Shown: positions 18,611 to 28,859, counted from the first letter of the stretch. The stretch: DNA of 64,000 bases from Prochlorococcus sp. MIT 1314 (GCF_034093315.1 NZ_CP139300.1:744001-808000); one strand, 5' to 3'. Translations and numbers: made by a program. Notes: generated from the sequence alone by a model not told the origin.

Positions 18611-19332
18611 AAAAACTGCAAAAAATTAATAATAAAAGCTTCTTATATCTAATTTTATTTTTATTTTTAACAAGTTTAATAAGCCTAAAAACTCTAAAAA
18701 AGGTCAATATTCAGGACATAAGAATTTCTGGTAGTGAATTATTCTCTCAGAATGATCTGGTAAATAATTCATCTTTAAAATTACCACGCCGATTAATTTT
18801 CATCAAAACTAATTTTTTAGAAAAAGAGTTAAAACAAAATTTATCGCTCAAGAATGTTTCGGTAAACAGAGAATTATTCCCTTTTGGTTTGAAAGTTCAA
18901 GTTAATACAAGAACTCCAATAGCTTACGGCGAGAAAATATTAGATGAAGAAAAAATATTAGGCTTTATTGATAAAGATGGAATTTTTATTAATAGAAAAA
19001 ATGTAGACGAAAAAAATTTAAACAAATTAACCATACAAGTTTTTGGGTGGAAAGAAAAATTTAAAAAGACATTATCTGAAATTTTAATTGCCCAAGAGGA
19101 TTATGAATTTGAGGTAGTTAAAATAACTTTTTCAACCAATGGGTTTTTAACTATTGAGGAAAAAGATTTAAAAACAATCTTACTAGGATTTAATCCAAGT
19201 TTAATCAAAAATCAATTACAAATAATCAATAACCTAAAAAATGAATTTAAGAAAAATAATTTTTCTGAAAAAATAGCGAATATTGATCTTACTGATCCAA
19301 ATAAACCAAAAATAAAAGTGTTCAAACCCTAA
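18607..19332 (+). CDS. ftsQ: cell division protein FtsQ (POTRA domain)
   Basis: FtsQ is a bitopic divisome protein linking early and late division proteins. The 241-residue protein starts at a GTG overlapping the previous stop. A membrane span lies at about residues 12-28, followed by a POTRA-like segment (VNIQDIRISGSELFSQNDLV) and the FtsQ beta domain with RELFPFGLKVQVNTRTPIAYG. Sequence is poorly conserved in this family; the position just before ftsZ supports the call. Confidence 0.88.
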   Translation: MKKLQKINNKSFLYLILFLFLTSLISLKTLKKVNIQDIRISGSELFSQNDLVNNSSLKLPRRLIFIKTNFLEKELKQNLSLKNVSVNRELFPFGLKVQVNTRTPIAYGEKILDEEKILGFIDKDGIFINRKNVDEKNLNKLTIQVFGWKEKFKKTLSEILIAQEDYEFEVVKITFSTNGFLTIEEKDLKTILLGFNPSLIKNQLQIINNLKNEFKKNNFSEKIANIDLTDPNKPKIKVFKP

Positions 19333-19511
19333 TATTTGGAAATTGATTTTAAATTATTTTTTTTAATTATTGTAGTGTTGGTGAGGGTTAAGCATTTAAA
19401 AAGAAATATTTAGAAAATAAATATTTTAAGGATTTTCCTAAACAAATCCCTACAGATGAGCTTAGTGAGTTCATAATGCACCCAATACTAGTATCAGTTC
19501 CCTATTAAGAG

Positions 19512-20627
19512 ATGAGCTTCGGTAACAATCCAAACTTTGATCAATCGAGAGAAATCCTTCCCAGTCAAAACGCCAAAATAGAAGTTATTGGTGTAGGCGG
19601 GGGAGGAAGTAACGCAGTTAACAGAATGATAAATAGTGATTTAGAGGGTGTATCATTTAGAGTCCTAAATACTGATGCACAAGCACTACTACAGTCTTCT
19701 GCAGAACGTAGAGTTCAACTAGGACAAAACCTTACAAGAGGTCTAGGTGCTGGTGGTAATCCAAGTATTGGTCAAAAAGCCGCCGAAGAATCTAGAGATG
19801 AGCTTCAACAAGCTTTAGAGGCCTCTGATCTAGTCTTTATAGCCGCTGGAATGGGTGGCGGTACGGGTACAGGGGCTGCTCCGGTAGTTGCTGAAGTAGC
19901 CAAACAAAGTGGTGCTTTAACAGTAGGTATAGTAACTAAACCATTTTCTTTTGAAGGAAAAAGAAGAATGCGTCAAGCAGAAGAAGGAATCGCAAGGCTA
20001 GCTGAAAATGTAGATACTCTCATAGTTATTCCAAATGATCGATTGAAAGATGTTATTGCAGGAGCTCCCCTCCAAGAAGCATTTAGGAATGCTGATGATG
20101 TTTTAAGGATGGGAGTCAAAGGAATCAGTGACATAATTACTTGCCCAGGATTAGTAAATGTTGATTTCGCAGATGTAAGATCTGTAATGACAGAGGCAGG
20201 TACGGCCCTTCTTGGTATAGGTATTGGTTCAGGAAGATCTAGAGCATTAGAGGCAGCACAGGCAGCAATGAATAGTCCTCTATTAGAAGCAGCTAGAATT
20301 GATGGGGCTAAAGGTTGCGTTATAAATATTACCGGAGGCAAAGACATGACCTTGGAAGATATGACCTCCGCATCTGAAATTATTTATGATGTTGTTGATC
20401 AAGAAGCGAATATTATTGTAGGTGCAGTTGTCGATGAGGCAATGGAAGGAGAGATACAAGTTACTGTAATTGCCACAGGATTTGAAACAAACCAACCTTT
20501 AAGTCAACAAAGAATTAAAAACAGATTATCAAATCAACCTTTATATAATTTATCCGATAATAAAGAGTCAGGAGCAAGTATTCCCGAGTTTTTGAGATTA
20601 AGGCAGAATAAAAGAGATATAAGTTAA
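19512..20627 (+). CDS. ftsZ: cell division GTPase FtsZ
   Basis: FtsZ polymerises into the cytokinetic ring. The 371-residue protein carries GGGGSNAV at 29-36, the tubulin signature GGGTGTG at 115-121 and the synergy-loop [11 protein letters not shown]. The C-terminal peptide SIPEFLRLR matches the tail that binds partner proteins. The linker before it is short. The 179-base leader after ftsQ is long for this genome and probably holds an ftsZ promoter. Confidence 0.97.
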   Translation: MSFGNNPNFDQSREILPSQNAKIEVIGVGGGGSNAVNRMINSDLEGVSFRVLNTDAQALLQSSAERRVQLGQNLTRGLGAGGNPSIGQKAAEESRDELQQALEASDLVFIAAGMGGGTGTGAAPVVAEVAKQSGALTVGIVTKPFSFEGKRRMRQAEEGIARLAENVDTLIVIPNDRLKDVIAGAPLQEAFRNADDVLRMGVKGISDIITCPGLVNVDFADVRSVMTEAGTALLGIGIGSGRSRALEAAQAAMNSPLLEAARIDGAKGCVINITGGKDMTLEDMTSASEIIYDVVDQEANIIVGAVVDEAMEGEIQVTVIATGFETNQPLSQQRIKNRLSNQPLYNLSDNKESGASIPEFLRLRQNKRDIS

Positions 20628-20640
20628 AAGGTAGAATAAA

Positions 20641-20738
20641 GTGACTCGGTTATCTCGCCTGCCTCAAGCATCCCTTGTGGCTGCTACCTTCCGGTCCTGA
20701 CCAGGTTTAGGCGTTAAAACCGCGAAAGGCCGAGTCAC
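20641..20738 (-). ncRNA. ffs: signal recognition particle RNA (4.5S type)
   Basis: On the minus strand the sequence holds the universal SRP core GGTCAGGACCGGAAGGTAGC, with the GGAA tetraloop and symmetric loop that bind Ffh. The 5' end (GTGACTCGG) pairs perfectly with the 3' end (CCGAGTCAC), giving a long hairpin of about 98 bases, the small bacterial form without an Alu domain. A TAATAT at 20743-20748, read on the minus strand, lies just upstream and may be the -10 box. It sits alone between ftsZ and panB. Confidence 0.95.
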
Positions 20739-20783
20739 AAACATATTAGCAATTCTTGATTAAAAAAGATACATAAATTTCTT

Positions 20784-21557
20784 ATGTTACCTTCAGAACT
20801 CGTAAAGTATAAAGAAAAATCTCAAAAAATTATTGCACTAACTGCATGGGACTCCATATCAGGATCTATTGCAGAACAAGCTAATGTTGATCTCGTTTTA
20901 GTGGGAGATTCCTTGGCAATGGTTTGTTTAGGATATAAATCGACATTGCCATTAACTTTAGAAAACATAATTTATCATACTAATGCAGTTTCAAGAGGAT
21001 TTAAAAAGAAAATTGAAGAACAACCCTTGGTCGTATCAGATATGCCTTTTCTGACTTACCAATGTGGAGAGGATAAAGCTGTGGAGTATGCAGGAAAAAT
21101 TATTCAGAGCACTTATGCAAAGGCTGTAAAGGTAGAAGGGGCTGAACCAGAAATACAAAAAGTTATTTCTAGATTAATAAGAATGGGAATCCCTGTTATG
21201 GGTCATATAGGTCTTACACCACAAAGCTATCTAAATCTTGGATTAAAAAAACAAGGAGAAAGCTTAGAAAGCCAAGAAAAAATCAAGAGAGAGGCTTCTC
21301 TTCTTGAAAAGTTGGGATGTTTTTCAATAGTTCTTGAACATATTCCTGATTTGCTTGCTAAAGAAATACAAAAGACTTTAACAATTCCCACAATAGGTAT
21401 CGGTGCAGGTAATCATTGTGATGGGCAAGTAAGAGTTACTGCAGATTTGTTGGGTCTTAATGATAATCAACCACCATTTTGTCAGCCGATTATAAAAGGG
21501 AAGGAATTATTTAAGGATAAATTGAAAGAATGGGTAGACTCTGAAAGACTTAAGTAA
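20784..21557 (+). CDS. panB: 3-methyl-2-oxobutanoate hydroxymethyltransferase (ketopantoate)
   Basis: PanB adds a hydroxymethyl group from methylene-tetrahydrofolate to ketoisovalerate, the first step of pantothenate and CoA synthesis. The 257-residue protein shows ALTAWDSISGSIAEQA, the metal-binding LVGDSLAMVCLG, VVSDMPF, AVKVEGAE, GHIGLTPQS and IGIGAGNHCDGQV. It overlaps the convergent hemW by eight bases. Confidence 0.96.
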   Translation: MLPSELVKYKEKSQKIIALTAWDSISGSIAEQANVDLVLVGDSLAMVCLGYKSTLPLTLENIIYHTNAVSRGFKKKIEEQPLVVSDMPFLTYQCGEDKAVEYAGKIIQSTYAKAVKVEGAEPEIQKVISRLIRMGIPVMGHIGLTPQSYLNLGLKKQGESLESQEKIKREASLLEKLGCFSIVLEHIPDLLAKEIQKTLTIPTIGIGAGNHCDGQVRVTADLLGLNDNQPPFCQPIIKGKELFKDKLKEWVDSERLK

Positions 21558-22773
21558 TCTCATCCCACCACTTAAACATGGCAATAAGAATTTGATTACT
21601 AAGTTCCATTCCTTTTGGATCGCTTAAAAAGAATCTATTCCCCTTTTTCACTAAAAGTCCACTTTCAAGAAATCTTTCCCATTCTTCAAGCAATTTACTT
21701 AGGTTTCTTTTGAATTTTTTGTTTTCCCAGTTTTGTTCTTTAAACACCTCCTGGATATCTACACCCTCTTTAAGTCTCAATCCCAACATGATTTTCTCAT
21801 CAAGTTCTTTATAGATAAAATCTTTATTAGTTAGGGATGAATCTAGATTAAGTTCACATTGCCTAATTACCCATTCTTTATATTCTTTACTAACTCTTGG
21901 TCTAGTTAACTTTTCTCCCCAAGGAGAACTAGTAGAACCTTGACCAAAACTCCACCAGCCTAATCCACTCCAATAAACTCTATTATGTCTGGATTGATGA
22001 CCCGGGAGAGAATAGTTTGAGATTTCATATCTTGAGTACCCTGAGTTTTTTAAGATTAAATGAGTTGATTGACTATTTCTAAAAGCCTCATCATTAGTTG
22101 GAAGTTTTAACTTTCCTAAATTAACTAATTTCTTAAAAACAGTTCCATTTTCAATATTTAAATCGTAAATAGATATATGTGGTGGTAAAAACGTTATTGC
22201 CTTTTTTAAGTCATCTTGCCACTCATTAAATCCACTAAATGGCAAATTTTGAATTAAATCTAAGCTCCAGCTTTTTATTAACCCAGAATCATATTCTCTC
22301 TTCAACCATAAACAAGATTTTTCAGCATCCACTCTTAAATGCCGCCTTCCCGAGTTTTGAAGTATCTGATTATTAAAACTTTGTACACCGAGACTAAATC
22401 TATTTATACCAGCATTTATGAATCCATAAAGATCATCTTGATTAAAACTTGCTGGATCAACTTCCATGGTAATTTCAGCACCATAGTCAATTCCATAATT
22501 TTCTTTAAAAATATCAATTAATTCTTTGATTTGTTTCGGATCCAAAATTGATGGTGTGCCACCTCCTAAATAAAGTGTCGAAAGAGGTGATTTATGCTTA
22601 ATTGACAATATTTCCTTGTATAAAAATTTCAAATATTCTTTAACAGTTTTGCTTCCATAACCTTGTAAAGTTTCAACATTGTTTCCAAGTGGAATAACTG
22701 CAAAATCACAATAAAAACACCTCCTATGGCAAAAAGGGATGTGTACATAGGCACTTCTTGGAAACTTATTCAT
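21550..22773 (-). CDS. hemW: HemW, heme chaperone-like radical-SAM protein
   Basis: The 407-residue protein belongs to the HemN/HemW radical-SAM family. The cluster cysteines are C15, C19 and C22 (CHRRCFYC), close to the N-terminus. True coproporphyrinogen dehydrogenase HemN has a longer N-terminal arm, so this is the HemW type, often annotated as oxygen-independent coproporphyrinogen oxidase. Other motifs are LYLGGGTPS, RFSLGVQSF and the C-terminal winged-helix region. It starts at an ATG divergent from the PIN-TRAM gene. Confidence 0.9.
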   Translation of the reverse strand: MNKFPRSAYVHIPFCHRRCFYCDFAVIPLGNNVETLQGYGSKTVKEYLKFLYKEILSIKHKSPLSTLYLGGGTPSILDPKQIKELIDIFKENYGIDYGAEITMEVDPASFNQDDLYGFINAGINRFSLGVQSFNNQILQNSGRRHLRVDAEKSCLWLKREYDSGLIKSWSLDLIQNLPFSGFNEWQDDLKKAITFLPPHISIYDLNIENGTVFKKLVNLGKLKLPTNDEAFRNSQSTHLILKNSGYSRYEISNYSLPGHQSRHNRVYWSGLGWWSFGQGSTSSPWGEKLTRPRVSKEYKEWVIRQCELNLDSSLTNKDFIYKELDEKIMLGLRLKEGVDIQEVFKEQNWENKKFKRNLSKLLEEWERFLESGLLVKKGNRFFLSDPKGMELSNQILIAMFKWWDEIT

Positions 22774-22869
22774 AATTTAGATTCATTTTTAAGCTCCAAA
22801 AAAGTATTAAGGATCGAAAAAAACAAAATCCTTATTTACTCAATTAATAAATCCTAGTAGATTATAGAT

Positions 22870-23979
22870 ATGACAGATATCTTAGTATTAATTTTATTTG
22901 TATTATCTGGGGCTGCTTCAGGATGGCTTGGGGTTGATTTATTGCCAGTAGACATACTCAAACAGGTATCTAATGTAGAAGGTTTCAGAATTGTTTTAGC
23001 AATTATTGGTTTGTTTATAGGATTAGCAGCAGGTTTTGTATTCCTTCAACTTAGAAAGACGTTTCTTGATCAAATAAGGACGATGCCCACAGACTTATTA
23101 GTAAGTAGATCAGTTGGCTTAATTTTAGGATTACTAGTAGCGAATCTCCTTCTTGCTCCAATACTATTAATTCCTTTCCCTAGAGAAGTCTTTTTCGCAA
23201 AACCTCTAGCAGCTATATTAAGCAATATTTTCTTTGGTGTACTTGGTTATAAGTTAGCAGATACCCATGGGAGAACATTTTTAAGATTATTCAATCCTAA
23301 TAATACTGATGCTTATCTAGTTAATGAAGGAATACTGCCCGCTGCAAGTCCAAAAATTCTTGATACCAGTGTAATTATTGATGGCAGAATAAATGGCCTA
23401 TTAAGTTGCGGATTGTTGGAAGGACAATTAATTGTTGCTCAAAGTGTAATTGATGAATTACAAACTTTAGCTGACTCAAGCAGTAACGAAAAAAGGTCAA
23501 AAGGCAGGAGAGGTTTGAAATTGTTAAAAGAATTAAGAGATTTATATGGGAGAAGACTTGTAATAAATCCAACAAAGTATGAAGGTAATGGGGTAGATGA
23601 AAAACTTTTGAAAATTACTGAGGATATGACAGGAACTCTAATTACAGCCGACTATAATCTCTCGCAGGTTGCGGAAGTTAAAGAATTAAAAGTTATGAAT
23701 TTGAGTGATTTAGTCATTGCTTTAAGACCAGAAGTACAGCCAGGAGAATCACTTAATATAAAAATCGTGAGAGAGGGTAAAGAAAAAATGCAAGGTATTG
23801 GATATTTGGATGATGGAACAATGGTTGTAATTGATGAAGCAAAGAATTTTGTGGGAAGCAGATTAGATATTGTTATCACAGGAGCACTACAAACTCCTAC
23901 TGGAAGAATGGTATTTGGAAAACTGATCAATAATCCTGAGTCAAACAAATCTTTTAAATCACCAGCGACACAGGGCTAA
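22870..23979 (+). CDS. membrane PIN-TRAM protein (YacL-like)
   Basis: The 369-residue protein has four membrane spans (about 3-22, 40-60, 82-101, 113-130), a PIN nuclease-fold domain (about 162-280) and a C-terminal TRAM RNA-binding domain (about 295-355). Acidic PIN residues include D165 and D171 in ILDTSVIIDGR and a later TADYNL. The TRAM part reads EGKEKMQGIGYLDDG. The architecture matches YacL-type proteins, suspected membrane-tethered RNases; the substrate is unknown. The next gene is clpR, 31 bases on. Confidence 0.88.
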   Translation: MTDILVLILFVLSGAASGWLGVDLLPVDILKQVSNVEGFRIVLAIIGLFIGLAAGFVFLQLRKTFLDQIRTMPTDLLVSRSVGLILGLLVANLLLAPILLIPFPREVFFAKPLAAILSNIFFGVLGYKLADTHGRTFLRLFNPNNTDAYLVNEGILPAASPKILDTSVIIDGRINGLLSCGLLEGQLIVAQSVIDELQTLADSSSNEKRSKGRRGLKLLKELRDLYGRRLVINPTKYEGNGVDEKLLKITEDMTGTLITADYNLSQVAEVKELKVMNLSDLVIALRPEVQPGESLNIKIVREGKEKMQGIGYLDDGTMVVIDEAKNFVGSRLDIVITGALQTPTGRMVFGKLINNPESNKSFKSPATQG

Positions 23980-24010
23980 TTCTAGCTAGAATCAAATCAA
24001 TCTTAATTTT

Positions 24011-24682
24011 GTGATACAAATGACTGTATCTGCTCCTTATTACGGCGAAAACACCGTTATGAGGACCCCGCCCCCTGATCTTCCCTCCCTTTTACTGAAA
24101 GAGAGAATCGTTTATCTTGGTTTGCCATTATTCTCAGATGATGATGCAAAAAGACAACTAGGAATGGATGTTACTGAGCTAATTATTGCTCAACTTCTTT
24201 ATCTAGAGTTTGAGGATCCAGAAAAACCGATTTATTTCTATATCAATTCTACAGGAACAAGTTGGTACACTGGTGACGCAGTTGGTTTCGAAACAGAAGC
24301 TTTCGCTATCTGCGATACAATAAGTTACATTAAGCCTCCTGTACATACAATATGTATTGGACAAGCAATGGGGACAGCTGCAGTTATCCTTTCATCTGGC
24401 ACGAAGGGGCAAAGAGCTGCTCTTCCACATGCCTCTATTGTTTTACATCAACCTATAAGCGGAGCAAGAGGTCAAGCAACTGATATCCAAATAAGAGCTG
24501 AGGAAGTTTTGAAAAATAAAAAATCCATGCTAGAGATTTTATCTCGTAATACTGGAAAGACTATCGAAGAACTCTCTAAAGACTCTGACAGGATGAGTTA
24601 TCTTAACCCTCAAGAAGCCCTTGATTATGGAGTTATCGATAGAATACTCACAAGTCAAAAAGATTTGCCAAATAAAATTTAA
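24011..24682 (+). CDS. clpR: ClpR, catalytically dead ClpP paralogue
   Basis: The fold is ClpP, but the active-site serine is missing: the usual GxAAS motif reads GQAMG, with Gly at position 121. The His of the triad (LHQP, H146) remains. There is also an insertion in the handle region after [12 protein letters not shown]. In Synechococcus, ClpR forms a mixed ring with ClpP3, and clpP3 follows here after 26 bases. The annotated GTG at 24011 gives 223 residues; an ATG three codons later is equally good. Confidence 0.93.
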   Translation: MIQMTVSAPYYGENTVMRTPPPDLPSLLLKERIVYLGLPLFSDDDAKRQLGMDVTELIIAQLLYLEFEDPEKPIYFYINSTGTSWYTGDAVGFETEAFAICDTISYIKPPVHTICIGQAMGTAAVILSSGTKGQRAALPHASIVLHQPISGARGQATDIQIRAEEVLKNKKSMLEILSRNTGKTIEELSKDSDRMSYLNPQEALDYGVIDRILTSQKDLPNKI

Positions 24683-24708
24683 TTCTCACAAACAACTATT
24701 TTAAAATC

Positions 24709-25320
24709 ATGCCTATAGGAACTCCAAGCGTGCCTTACAGACTTCCCGGAAGTCAATATGAAAGGTGGGTTGACATATATACAAGACTGGGTGTTGAAAG
24801 AATTCTTTTCCTTGGACAAGAAGTGAATGATGGTATTGCTAATAGCCTTGTTGCACAAATGCTTTATCTAGATTCTGATGACAATTCCAAACCTATCTAC
24901 CTTTATATAAATAGCCCAGGAGGATCAGTAACCGCTGGCTTGGCTATATATGACACTATCAAATACGTAAAAAGTGATGTAGTAACTATTTGCGTAGGCC
25001 TCGCAGCCTCAATGGGTGCGTTCCTATTAGCCGCTGGTACAAAAGGGAAAAGAGTTGCTTTGCCTCATAGCAGAATAATGATTCATCAACCCCTAGGAGG
25101 AACATCTCAACGCCAGGCAAGTGATATTGAAATTGAAGCTAAGGAAATTTTAAGAATTAAAGATATGTTAAATATGTCTATGGCAGATATGACAGGTCAA
25201 TCATTCGAGAAAATTGAAAAGGATACAGACAGAGATTATTTTCTAAGTGCAGAAGAGGCAAAAAACTATGGCTTAATTGATAGAGTAATCAAACATCCAA
25301 GCGAAGCAAATCAGTCTTAA
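24709..25320 (+). CDS. clpP: ATP-dependent Clp protease proteolytic subunit ClpP3
   Basis: ClpP is the serine peptidase chamber working with ClpC or ClpX. The 203-residue protein has an intact triad: Ser101 in GLAASMGA, His126 in MIHQP, and the Asp in the DTDRDYF block at about 172-177. The [12 protein letters not shown] loop is typical. It lies just downstream of clpR, which lacks the Ser, so the pair probably make one mixed core essential for the cell, as known for cyanobacterial ClpP3/R. Confidence 0.95.
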   Translation: MPIGTPSVPYRLPGSQYERWVDIYTRLGVERILFLGQEVNDGIANSLVAQMLYLDSDDNSKPIYLYINSPGGSVTAGLAIYDTIKYVKSDVVTICVGLAASMGAFLLAAGTKGKRVALPHSRIMIHQPLGGTSQRQASDIEIEAKEILRIKDMLNMSMADMTGQSFEKIEKDTDRDYFLSAEEAKNYGLIDRVIKHPSEANQS

Positions 25321-25430
25321 ATTTTCTAAATAAATATTTTAATTTTCATTTTTAAATTAATAATTTATTGGTTTATTTACACATTTAATGTCTAAAATAT
25401 TAATTATCAAATGCAAAGAAACTAGAACTA

Positions 25431-26420
25431 ATGACCCAACTCTTCTACGACACAGATGCAGATCTAAGTCTTTTAAATAATAAAACAATAGCGATAATTG
25501 GATATGGTTCACAAGGTCACGCACATGCCTTAAACCTTAAAGATAGCGGTATGGATGTAATTGTCGGATTATATAAAGGAAGTAAATCTGAAAGCAAAGC
25601 TATTAACGATGGACTAAAAGTGTTTAGTGTTTCTGAAGCTTGCGAAAAAGCAGACTGGATTATGATTCTTCTTCCAGATGAGTTTCAGAAAGATGTTTAC
25701 CTTAAAGAAATAGAACCAAACTTAAAAGAAGGTAAGATATTAAGTTTTGCTCATGGATTCAATATAAGATTCGGACTTATCAAACCTCCTGGTTTTGTGG
25801 ATGTGGTAATGATTGCACCAAAAGGACCTGGGCACACTGTTCGATGGGAATATCAGAATGGGCAAGGGGTTCCTGCATTGTTCGCAGTAGAGCAGGATTA
25901 TTCTGGGAAGGCAAGATCATTAGCGATGGCATACGCTAAAGGTATTGGAGGAACAAGAGCTGGGATACTTGAAACGAATTTCAAAGAAGAAACAGAAACT
26001 GATTTATTTGGCGAACAAGCAGTTTTATGCGGAGGCTTATCTGAACTTGTCAAGTCGGGCTTCGAAACCCTTGTAGAGGCGGGATATCAACCAGAACTTG
26101 CTTATTTCGAATGCTTACATGAAGTTAAGCTAATTGTTGATCTAATGGTAAAGGGAGGCCTATCTCAAATGCGGGATTCCATTTCAAATACTGCAGAATA
26201 TGGAGATTATGTAAGTGGTAAAAGACTTATCAATAGTGATACAAAGAAAGAAATGCAAAAAATCCTGAAAGATATTCAAGACGGAACTTTCGCTAAGAAT
26301 TTTGTAGAAGAATGTGATAAAAATAAACCCTTAATGACAAAATTAAGAGAAGAGAACTCAAAACATGAAATAGAGAAAGTAGGTAAAGGTCTGCGAGCTA
26401 TGTTCAGTTGGCTGAAATAA
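25431..26420 (+). CDS. ilvC: ketol-acid reductoisomerase (class I)
   Basis: IlvC isomerises and reduces acetolactate or acetohydroxybutyrate with NADPH in branched amino acid synthesis. The 329-residue length is that of the short class I enzyme. Motifs are the NADPH loop [29 protein letters not shown], the metal-binding [14 protein letters not shown] and [14 protein letters not shown], and SNTAEYGD. The cobD start lies inside its 3' end. Confidence 0.97.
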   Translation: MTQLFYDTDADLSLLNNKTIAIIGYGSQGHAHALNLKDSGMDVIVGLYKGSKSESKAINDGLKVFSVSEACEKADWIMILLPDEFQKDVYLKEIEPNLKEGKILSFAHGFNIRFGLIKPPGFVDVVMIAPKGPGHTVRWEYQNGQGVPALFAVEQDYSGKARSLAMAYAKGIGGTRAGILETNFKEETETDLFGEQAVLCGGLSELVKSGFETLVEAGYQPELAYFECLHEVKLIVDLMVKGGLSQMRDSISNTAEYGDYVSGKRLINSDTKKEMQKILKDIQDGTFAKNFVEECDKNKPLMTKLREENSKHEIEKVGKGLRAMFSWLK

Positions 26421-27433
26421 ATTTATTTTTAATATTTCTTGGATCGATTGGTTTTGATTTATTGATCGGTGATCCAAGATTCTTTATTCACCCTGTTCAA
26501 ATAATTGGCTTTTACATAAAAAAAATATCTGATTTATTCATAAAAAATTGTGGAGAAAATAAAAATATATTATTTTGGGGCGGTTTCATTATCGCTATTT
26601 CTACTATTGGAATAAGTTTTAGTTTAGGGAAATTGATAGAACTTAGTTATATGCAATCAAAAAATAATCTTTTTAGTGGATTTTTAATTTTTTTAGGACT
26701 TTCAAGTTGTTTTGCCACTAAAGGACTTATTTCAAGTGTAAAAGAGATTGCAGAGCTAATAGAACGCAAAGAAATTAATGACAAAAATGAAAACGCAATC
26801 AAAGAGAAAGTCCAAAGAATAGTAAGTAGGGATGTAAGGTCATCTTCGATGGAACATCTTATGAGATCAAGTACAGAAAGTCTTGCAGAAAATTCAGTTG
26901 ATGGAATATTTGGGCCATTATTTTGGATATTTATTGGAATCGTTTTAATGAAGTTTTCAATTTTTCTACCAGGTCCTTTGTCACTTGGTTTTTCTTATAA
27001 AGCCATAAGCACATTAGATTCAATGATTGGTTATAAATATGATTACTTTAGATATTTGGGTTTTTTCAGCGCAAAAATCGAAGATTATTTCACTTTTATT
27101 CCCTCAAGATTAGTTTTACTGACATTACCTTTAGTTAGTTCCAAAGTAAATAATTATTTATCAATCATAAAAAATAGTTATCTAGATGGCAAAAAGTATG
27201 CTTCCCCTAATTCAGGGATTTCAGAAGCTATATTTGCATATATCTCCGGTATTAAATTAGGCGGAAAAAGTAAATATCAAAATGAAATTATTGAAAAGCC
27301 AATCATCAATTCAAATGGAGATTTTTGTAATAGAGAGAAAATCAAGTTAATATGTCAATTAATTTTGAGATTACAATTTTTATGGATAATAATTTTTATC
27401 TTAATTTTTTTTATAATTTTTAATCCAAATTAA
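26408..27433 (+). CDS. cobD: adenosylcobinamide-phosphate synthase CobD/CbiB
   Basis: CobD attaches the aminopropanol arm to adenosylcobyric acid late in cobalamin synthesis, at the membrane. The 341-residue protein begins at a TTG inside ilvC (13-base overlap); the early block [19 protein letters not shown] agrees with the family start. Other motifs are [22 protein letters not shown] and [23 protein letters not shown], with about four to five membrane spans. Prochlorococcus makes its own pseudocobalamin, consistent with this gene. Confidence 0.93.
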   Translation: MAEINLFLIFLGSIGFDLLIGDPRFFIHPVQIIGFYIKKISDLFIKNCGENKNILFWGGFIIAISTIGISFSLGKLIELSYMQSKNNLFSGFLIFLGLSSCFATKGLISSVKEIAELIERKEINDKNENAIKEKVQRIVSRDVRSSSMEHLMRSSTESLAENSVDGIFGPLFWIFIGIVLMKFSIFLPGPLSLGFSYKAISTLDSMIGYKYDYFRYLGFFSAKIEDYFTFIPSRLVLLTLPLVSSKVNNYLSIIKNSYLDGKKYASPNSGISEAIFAYISGIKLGGKSKYQNEIIEKPIINSNGDFCNREKIKLICQLILRLQFLWIIIFILIFFIIFNPN

Positions 27434-27477
27434 TAATAAATTAGTTTTAAAATTATTAAAATAAACAAAAAGTCTCA

Positions 27478-27723
27478 ATGCAAGAACAAAACTCTTCAAT
27501 GGAAAATAAAAATAATGATTTAACAAATAGATCATTAACTAACAATAAATACTCGAAGTGGGTAGATAATCAGGGAGATGAAGTAAAGAATGTTTTTGGA
27601 TTTAATAATAGTGCTGAGCTTGTAAATGGTAGAGCAGCAATGATCGGATTCTTAATGTTAGTATTAACCGAGTTAGTTTTTAAAGGTAAACCTGTGACGT
27701 CTTCAATTTTTGGTATTAATTAA
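27478..27723 (+). CDS. hli: high-light-inducible protein (Hlip)
   Basis: The 81-residue protein has a polar, Asn-rich N-terminal half and one C-terminal membrane helix with the chlorophyll-binding motif ELVNGRAAMIGF. Hlips bind chlorophyll and carotenoid in the thylakoid membrane, where they protect photosystem II assembly intermediates and quench excess energy. The 60-residue tail before the helix is longer than in the shortest Hlips. The next small gene starts two bases after its stop, so they are probably cotranscribed. Confidence 0.92.
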   Translation: MQEQNSSMENKNNDLTNRSLTNNKYSKWVDNQGDEVKNVFGFNNSAELVNGRAAMIGFLMLVLTELVFKGKPVTSSIFGIN

Positions 27724-27725
27724 AA

Positions 27726-27938
27726 ATGGGGGGGAAAAAATCTAATCCAATAAAAGTATTCTTATACATATCCGTATGGGTAATAATTTGGGGAACTTTT
27801 GGTTCTCTTATTGATTATCCTCTTTATAAGAATAAAATTTATTTAGAGGGTAGTATTTATCAATATCTTACTTTCGCAATTACAGCTATAATTTCCATCA
27901 TATTTGCAAAATTTATTTATAAAAAAATTGAGTTATAA
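27726..27938 (+). CDS. small two-span membrane protein, unknown
   Basis: The 70-residue protein has a basic start (MGGKKSNPIK), a first span (VFLYISVWVIIWGTF), a short loop with DYPLYKNKIYLEG, and a second span (YLTFAITAIISIIFAKFIY) followed by KKIEL. It follows hli by two bases and overlaps the convergent gene by six. I do not recognise the family. Position suggests a thylakoid or plasma membrane partner of Hlip, but nothing in the sequence shows it. Confidence 0.7.
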   Translation: MGGKKSNPIKVFLYISVWVIIWGTFGSLIDYPLYKNKIYLEGSIYQYLTFAITAIISIIFAKFIYKKIEL

Positions 27939-28190
27939 AAACTTGTATCTAAATTTTCTAATAATTTTAGCTGGTTCATTGTTGTCATTTGACTCATAAA
28001 GTATCCATTGATGTGTCTCAGTATCATGATCACATCCATAATTACCAGATAAATTATCGTAACTTGAGAGGTATGAATGACAATATTGGTCTGCCTCAAA
28101 AGCAGAATCATAACCTGTTAAAAAATATATCAAGAATAAAACAAGTACTAACAAAAAAAATACTGAAAAAATTAAATTAAATACCTTCAT
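27933..28190 (-). CDS. small anchored or exported protein, unknown
   Basis: The 85-residue protein starts MKVFNLIFSVFF, with a hydrophobic segment (about 5-25) acting as signal or anchor, then a polar part with two cysteines (DQYCHSYL, GCDHDTETHQW) that could form a disulfide outside the cytoplasm. It has no recognised family. It converges on the previous gene and is last in a minus-strand series of small genes. Confidence 0.6.
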   Translation of the reverse strand: MKVFNLIFSVFFLLVLVLFLIYFLTGYDSAFEADQYCHSYLSSYDNLSGNYGCDHDTETHQWILYESNDNNEPAKIIRKFRYKFL

Positions 28191-28247
28191 AACAAATTCT
28201 AAAATTTAAATATATCATCTAAAAAAATTTTCCGATCTAAAATACAC

Positions 28248-28493
28248 TTAACGTCCAATATTAAAAATAAAGTCATGGAATTCTTGATTATTTAGATATA
28301 AGATGACTAAAAGTATTAAGATTATATTCAAGCCAAGAACTAGTGATCCAATAATATTTATTTGTTTTTTACCTGGTAAGGTGTATGTAATCTCCTTGTC
28401 TTTAAGAAAAGAAGCTAGGCCTTTTTTTTCTTTTTTTGAATATTTTTTTTCAACATCAGTTTTAACTTCATCTTCAGAAAAACCTTTTACCAT
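28248..28493 (-). CDS. small C-terminal-anchored protein, unknown
   Basis: The 81-residue protein has a charged, Lys/Glu-rich N-terminal half (VKTDVEKKYSKKEKKG) and one membrane span near the C-terminus (INIIGSLVLGLNIILILLVILYL). The pattern suggests a cytoplasmic domain tethered to the membrane. No family was recognised. The intact reading frame and consistent orientation with its neighbours support a real gene. Confidence 0.6.
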   Translation of the reverse strand: MVKGFSEDEVKTDVEKKYSKKEKKGLASFLKDKEITYTLPGKKQINIIGSLVLGLNIILILLVILYLNNQEFHDFIFNIGR

Positions 28494-28547
28494 TTAAATT
28501 TCAATAACAAATTAATAATATTCGAAAAAAAGAAATTATTTTAATAA

Positions 28548-28859
28548 TTAACAATTTTTAATTACATATTTAATCATAAATGATTCTTTCTCATTAAGGT
28601 ATTTCTTTAAAAAATAAGCTTTAATAACTTCCGACTGCAAACCCAATAAACTAGATTGACATTTGAATTTATCTTGATCAAATGCTACTAATTGAAGTTG
28701 TTCTATTTTAGAAACTAATCCTCTACATACTTGATTTTGAGGATCTTTAATACATTTACTAGATTGATTTATAATTATGGGCTTTATTGGTATTGTTTCT
28801 GCCATAAGGAAATTAGATAAAAATAAAAATTTCAGGAATAATATAGTTAATAATTTCAT
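28548..28859 (-). CDS. small secreted protein, unknown
   Basis: The 103-residue protein has a clear signal peptide (about residues 1-20, LLTILFLKFLFLSNFLMAE) and four cysteines in the mature part (KCIKDP, QVCRG, KFKCQSS, KNC at the end), fitting a disulfide-bonded periplasmic or lumenal protein. No family was recognised. It lies downstream of hup, with a terminator between them. Confidence 0.6.
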   Translation of the reverse strand: MKLLTILFLKFLFLSNFLMAETIPIKPIIINQSSKCIKDPQNQVCRGLVSKIEQLQLVAFDQDKFKCQSSLLGLQSEVIKAYFLKKYLNEKESFMIKYVIKNC

